24,508 nt of DNA from HGM11368 sp051883455 (GTDB lineage Bacteria; Bacillota; Clostridia; Christensenellales; UBA3700): positions 1-24,508 of the forward strand of contig JBJETT010000001.1 of NCBI GenBank assembly GCA_051883455.1. Direction: 5' to 3'. Shown in pieces: positions 22,234 to 24,508 of the stretch (within the stretch, counting starts at the first letter, position 1; every line of letters starts with the position of its first letter). A program made the position numbers and the translations under genes. Below the pieces are notes generated by a model, which did not search any database, had not been told where the DNA came from, and saw nothing but the letters and a program-made list of their open reading frames with translations.

Positions 22234-22902
22234 ATGGAAAGTCCAAAGTATAAAGCTATAAACTTTGACCTTGATACACGAAAAATGCGCCAACATAAAA
22301 AATATCCTGTTGGATATACCGAAATTAAACGAAGTTTATTGCAACTTGGTTTTACCCATAGACAATGGTCAGGGTATACGTCAAAATCTAAGCTTGTATC
22401 TTCTGAAGTAATAGAGATTGTAGAAAAATTAGTTAAGGCTCACCCTTGGCTATCCGATTGCGCAAATAAATTTGACGTCACCGATATTGGTAAGCAATTT
22501 GATTTAATGGATGTTGTTCGCAACGAGAAGAAACAGGTTGATGATACCAAGTTTATTGACGATGACAAAAACGACAAAGGCGACAAGCCTGACGATGGCG
22601 CCGTAGGCGGCGTTGCTCCTAAATCGCCGACAGGACCACAAAACGGGCCAAGCGGCTCATCGGACAACGCACGTCCTCTCAAGAACGAAGACACAAAAGA
22701 AAAAAAGTCAGGTGACACAGCTGCAACTATGGCGGACAAATACCGTATGACGCAAGACTATCAAGATAGCGTCACAAAATACGGTAAAAAGACAACCGAG
22801 CGTCTTTTATCTCAAACCACGAAGAATATGACAACACAAGGAAAAGCAAAAAGCACCAAAGCCAAAGCACCAAAATCGAGCTCGAACTCATCGGGCAAGT
22901 AA
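22234..22902 (+). CDS. VapD-like endoribonuclease domain with long disordered basic tail (222 aa)
   Basis: Residues 1-100 match VapD: YKAINFDLDT (first strand with the conserved Asp), YTEIKRSLLQLGFTHRQWSG, YTSKSKL, then VKAHPWLSDCANKFDVTDIG. Characterised VapD proteins are Cas2-like ferredoxin-fold endoribonucleases of about 90-100 residues that can act as toxins. From about residue 105 a low-complexity hydrophilic tail follows (DDDKNDKGDKPDDG, Pro/Gly/Ser, then KAKSTKAKAPKSSSNSSGK), more than doubling the length; I know no VapD with such a tail. The VapD part uses AT-rich codons, while the tail has the GC-richer codons of the rest of the element, as if a foreign domain was joined to a resident tail. 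Its stop lies in the first copy of a 13-bp array. It is coupled to the gene 3 bp upstream. Confidence 0.75.
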   Translation: MESPKYKAINFDLDTRKMRQHKKYPVGYTEIKRSLLQLGFTHRQWSGYTSKSKLVSSEVIEIVEKLVKAHPWLSDCANKFDVTDIGKQFDLMDVVRNEKKQVDDTKFIDDDKNDKGDKPDDGAVGGVAPKSPTGPQNGPSGSSDNARPLKNEDTKEKKSGDTAATMADKYRMTQDYQDSVTKYGKKTTERLLSQTTKNMTTQGKAKSTKAKAPKSSSNSSGK

Positions 22903-22971
22903 AGACGATTTGTAAAGACGAATTGTAAAGACAATTTGTAAAGACGATTTGTAAAGACGATTTGTCTTTAC
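22899..22971 (+). repeat. 13-bp repeat array I (5 copies plus inverted half), the longest array
   Basis: GTAAAGACGATTT (22899), GTAAAGACGAATT (22912), GTAAAGACAATTT (22925), GTAAAGACGATTT (22938) and GTAAAGACGATTT (22951), each 13 bp, then GTCTTTAC (22964-22971). The TAA in the first copy ends the vapD-like gene. Uniform length and order make it an iteron-like array rather than random low complexity; there are no spacers, so it is not CRISPR. Confidence 0.93.
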
Positions 22972-22986
22972 CGACAAAAAGACCTA

Positions 22987-23019
22987 AAAGCCGTATCTTG
23001 GAATATGGCTTTATTTTTT
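22987..23019 (+). terminator. Rho-independent terminator after the VapD module
   Basis: AAAGCCGTAT (22987-22996) and ATATGGCTTT (23003-23012) pair over 10 bp with one G-U and a six-base loop, followed by ATTTTTT (23013-23019). It ends transcription of the VapD operon and shields the transposase gene from read-through. Confidence 0.82.
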
Positions 23020-23063
23020 GCCTTGTGTTAGAATATAAGAAAAACGCAAGGGGATAATAAGGT

Positions 23064-24422
23064 ATGAGAGAGATACTCGAGAAGTTGGTCAACGAGTGTG
23101 TCAAGGGCATTATTGCCGCTATGAGTGACAGTGTTGCGAAAGGCTCGTTTACTCAAGCCGTAAGCGCTACCAAGAAGTTGACCGACAACTTAGGTGTGCA
23201 AGTCTTAGAGCTGCTATGCCGACAAGCCGATGAGACGTATGAGCGTAGTCGAAATCGAAAGCAAATAACGATAAAGGACAAGTCGAAGACGAGACGTTTG
23301 CTCACGGAATTGGGCGAAGTCAAAATAACGAGGATATGCTATTTTGACAAAAAACGTAACTGTCGTTTTTTTGCCGTAGACGAAATGTTGGGGCTCGAGC
23401 GTCGAAGTCGAATAGAAACGGGACTAAAATCGAAGATAATCGAGCAAGCCACGTTATCGAGCTACGGCGCTGCGACTAAAGCGTATGGCGTATCACGCCA
23501 AACGGCGCACAACCTTGCGCAAAGTTTGCGTAATATCGAGCTAAAGAAAGATGACGTCATTGCGGAGCCAAAGAACGTAGCAAACGTTTATATCGAGGCG
23601 GACGAAGACCATATACATTTGCAAAATGGTAGGAGCGCAGAAGTCAAACTCGTCTACGTTCACGAGGGAGCGCAAAGCGTATGCAAAGGACGAAACCAAC
23701 TGCAGAACGTCAAATACTTTGCAACAATGGACGAAGACCCCGACGAGATATGGAATAACGTTGCTCAATACGTTTACAAGACGTATTCATTGAGCAACGC
23801 TACCGTGCACGTGTCGGGCGATGGAGCGCCGTGGATACGTTATGCGCTTAACGTGTTACCCCGAGCACGGTATCACATTGACAAGTTCCACGTGCAAAAA
23901 TCGGCTACCAATATCGCCAAAGGCGACAAGAAAATGCGAGCAGCAATTATGCGTGCGGTAAATTTTGGCAACGTAGACTCTTTGCAGCAACTGTGTGTTG
24001 CTCAAGCAAGACGCTATACGTCGCTAACCGAGCGTAGAACAATTAGCGAAAACTTCTACTACTTGCGCAATAATATTGCGAATTATAGCAAGAGTAGCCG
24101 TTGTAGCGCCGAGGGACACGTGTCCCACGTGCTATCGGAGCGAATGAGCTCACGCCCGATGGGGTGGAGCAGGAAAGGCGCCGACCGTATGGCAAAACTT
24201 AGGGCGTTTTACTTTAACGGCGGCAACTTCCTCGACTTGTTCACGAGTCACGATGGGGACAAGCGTATCGAACAAACGTCGGACGAAAAACAACGTCGTC
24301 GATACAAAAATCACGTTGTAAAAAAATACCGAAGAATATACGAGTCGTACCCGATACCTGCGCTTTGTGGCGTCGTCGGAGACGAGCAACAAAGGCTAAA
24401 ATCATTTTTATCGCAAAAATAA
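23064..24422 (+). mobile_element. ISLre2-family insertion sequence, minimum extent
   Basis: A complete ISLre2-type transposase gene implies an insertion sequence. I could not find a convincing pair of terminal inverted repeats or a target duplication by eye: the left end should lie between the 13-bp array (ending 22971) and 23064, the right end after 24422. The interval given is only the coding part. Confidence 0.6.
23064..24422 (+). CDS. ISLre2-family (UPF0236) transposase (452 aa)
   Basis: Recognised from a series of family motifs: VYIEADEDHIHLQ (acidic residues D180, E181 and D182), VHVSGDGAPWIRYA (D253), YHIDKFHVQKS, and the highly characteristic SAEGHVSHVLSERMSSRPMG, then WSRKGADRMAKLR (E350 in AEGH). 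These provide candidate catalytic acids for an RNase H-like DDE enzyme that moves the insertion sequence. An N-terminal helical region and a putative HTH (ATKAYGVSRQTAHNLAQSL) would bind DNA. Length agrees with the family (about 400-480) and no frameshift or internal stop is present, so it may be active. The start ATG 23064 follows AAGGGGAT. It sits directly beyond the longest 13-bp array and a terminator, and may not belong to the conjugation module. Confidence 0.93.
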   Translation: MREILEKLVNECVKGIIAAMSDSVAKGSFTQAVSATKKLTDNLGVQVLELLCRQADETYERSRNRKQITIKDKSKTRRLLTELGEVKITRICYFDKKRNCRFFAVDEMLGLERRSRIETGLKSKIIEQATLSSYGAATKAYGVSRQTAHNLAQSLRNIELKKDDVIAEPKNVANVYIEADEDHIHLQNGRSAEVKLVYVHEGAQSVCKGRNQLQNVKYFATMDEDPDEIWNNVAQYVYKTYSLSNATVHVSGDGAPWIRYALNVLPRARYHIDKFHVQKSATNIAKGDKKMRAAIMRAVNFGNVDSLQQLCVAQARRYTSLTERRTISENFYYLRNNIANYSKSSRCSAEGHVSHVLSERMSSRPMGWSRKGADRMAKLRAFYFNGGNFLDLFTSHDGDKRIEQTSDEKQRRRYKNHVVKKYRRIYESYPIPALCGVVGDEQQRLKSFLSQK

Positions 24423-24469
24423 AAAAATTATGCCTAAAAAACTTGACACCATCACTTTATGAAAAACAG

Positions 24470-24497
24470 TTGACAAAAAATTTACAAAGTATATAAT
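24470..24497 (+). promoter_or_regulatory. Outward promoter at the right edge
   Basis: TTGACA (24470-24475), 16-bp spacer, TATAAT (24492-24497): both boxes match the sigma-A consensus. It points right, out of the window, and would drive the next gene. If it lies within the IS right end, the insertion could activate a neighbour; the boundary is unresolved. Nothing else is seen between 24423 and the edge. Confidence 0.8.
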
Positions 24498-24508
24498 GTA
24501 GATATAAA

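Noticed and set aside
22899..22971. Tandem repeats resembling a small CRISPR array
   Set aside because: The 13-bp units are contiguous with no spacers and are too short. The neighbouring Cas2-like VapD protein is not accompanied by other Cas genes.
24443..24471. Second TTGACA box as another promoter near the right edge
   Set aside because: No acceptable -10 box lies 16-18 bp downstream of 24443-24448; only the box at 24470 has a matching TATAAT.
1..24508. tRNA, rRNA or riboswitch
   Set aside because: No cloverleaf, rRNA segment or riboswitch core was recognisable on either strand; the structured non-coding parts are explained by terminators, the 13-bp arrays and the putative oriT.

Overview
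The window looks like part of a conjugative plasmid or integrative conjugative element from a Clostridia-like Bacillota (Firmicutes). The assignment is inferred from strong AGGAGG-type ribosome sites, a MOBP/MobL-like relaxase, a Gram-positive style type IV secretion set, and an ISLre2-family transposase. Neither end of the element is visible: there is no integrase, att site or classical replication initiator, so plasmid versus ICE cannot be decided. One run of 100 N marks a scaffold gap inside a repetitive surface-protein gene.

Layout. (1) 1-2974, probable leading region: the end of an SSB-like gene, a 49-residue ORF, and a large polyvalent protein joining an ArdC-type N-terminus, an HEIGH zincin and a C-terminal primase-polymerase-like module. 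(2) 2975-3268: a non-coding stretch with at least six inverted repeats, the best oriT candidate. (3) 3269-7130: relaxosome accessory protein, relaxase and VirD4/TraG coupling protein, overlapping or abutting. (4) 7114-12799: a giant membrane-anchored Ig-repeat surface protein (about 1890 residues if the gap closes as predicted). (5) 12862-18678: VirB2-like pilin candidate, two paralogous small HTH proteins, a divergent lipoprotein gene with its own promoter and terminator, a VirB6-like membrane protein and a VirB4 ATPase carrying an N-terminal two-helix PrgI/VirB3-like segment. (6) 18684-21672, control and maintenance: an XRE repressor gene divergent from a duplicated promoter, three uncharacterised genes, and a ParA / ribbon-helix-helix partition pair. 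(7) 21697-22971: a small unknown protein coupled to a VapD-like protein with a long disordered basic tail. (8) 23064-24422: an ISLre2-family transposase, followed by an outward-facing promoter.

The most unusual signal is a dispersed family of tandem 13-bp repeats (consensus GTAAAGACGATTT), most arrays closed by the inverted half GTCTTTAC so that a hairpin can form. Eight arrays and a residual copy lie around the regulatory, partition and VapD genes, and are absent from the core transfer junctions. In at least five genes the repeat itself supplies the TAA stop codon. This looks like an element-wide cis signal, perhaps the binding site of the ParB-like RHH protein or of the small HTH proteins, or an RNA-level element. 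Other points of interest are the ArdC-zincin-PrimPol fusion, the VapD fusion with its possible partner, a shared Lys/Ser-rich C-terminal tail on two proteins that might be transfer substrates, and the giant adhesin embedded in the transfer operon.
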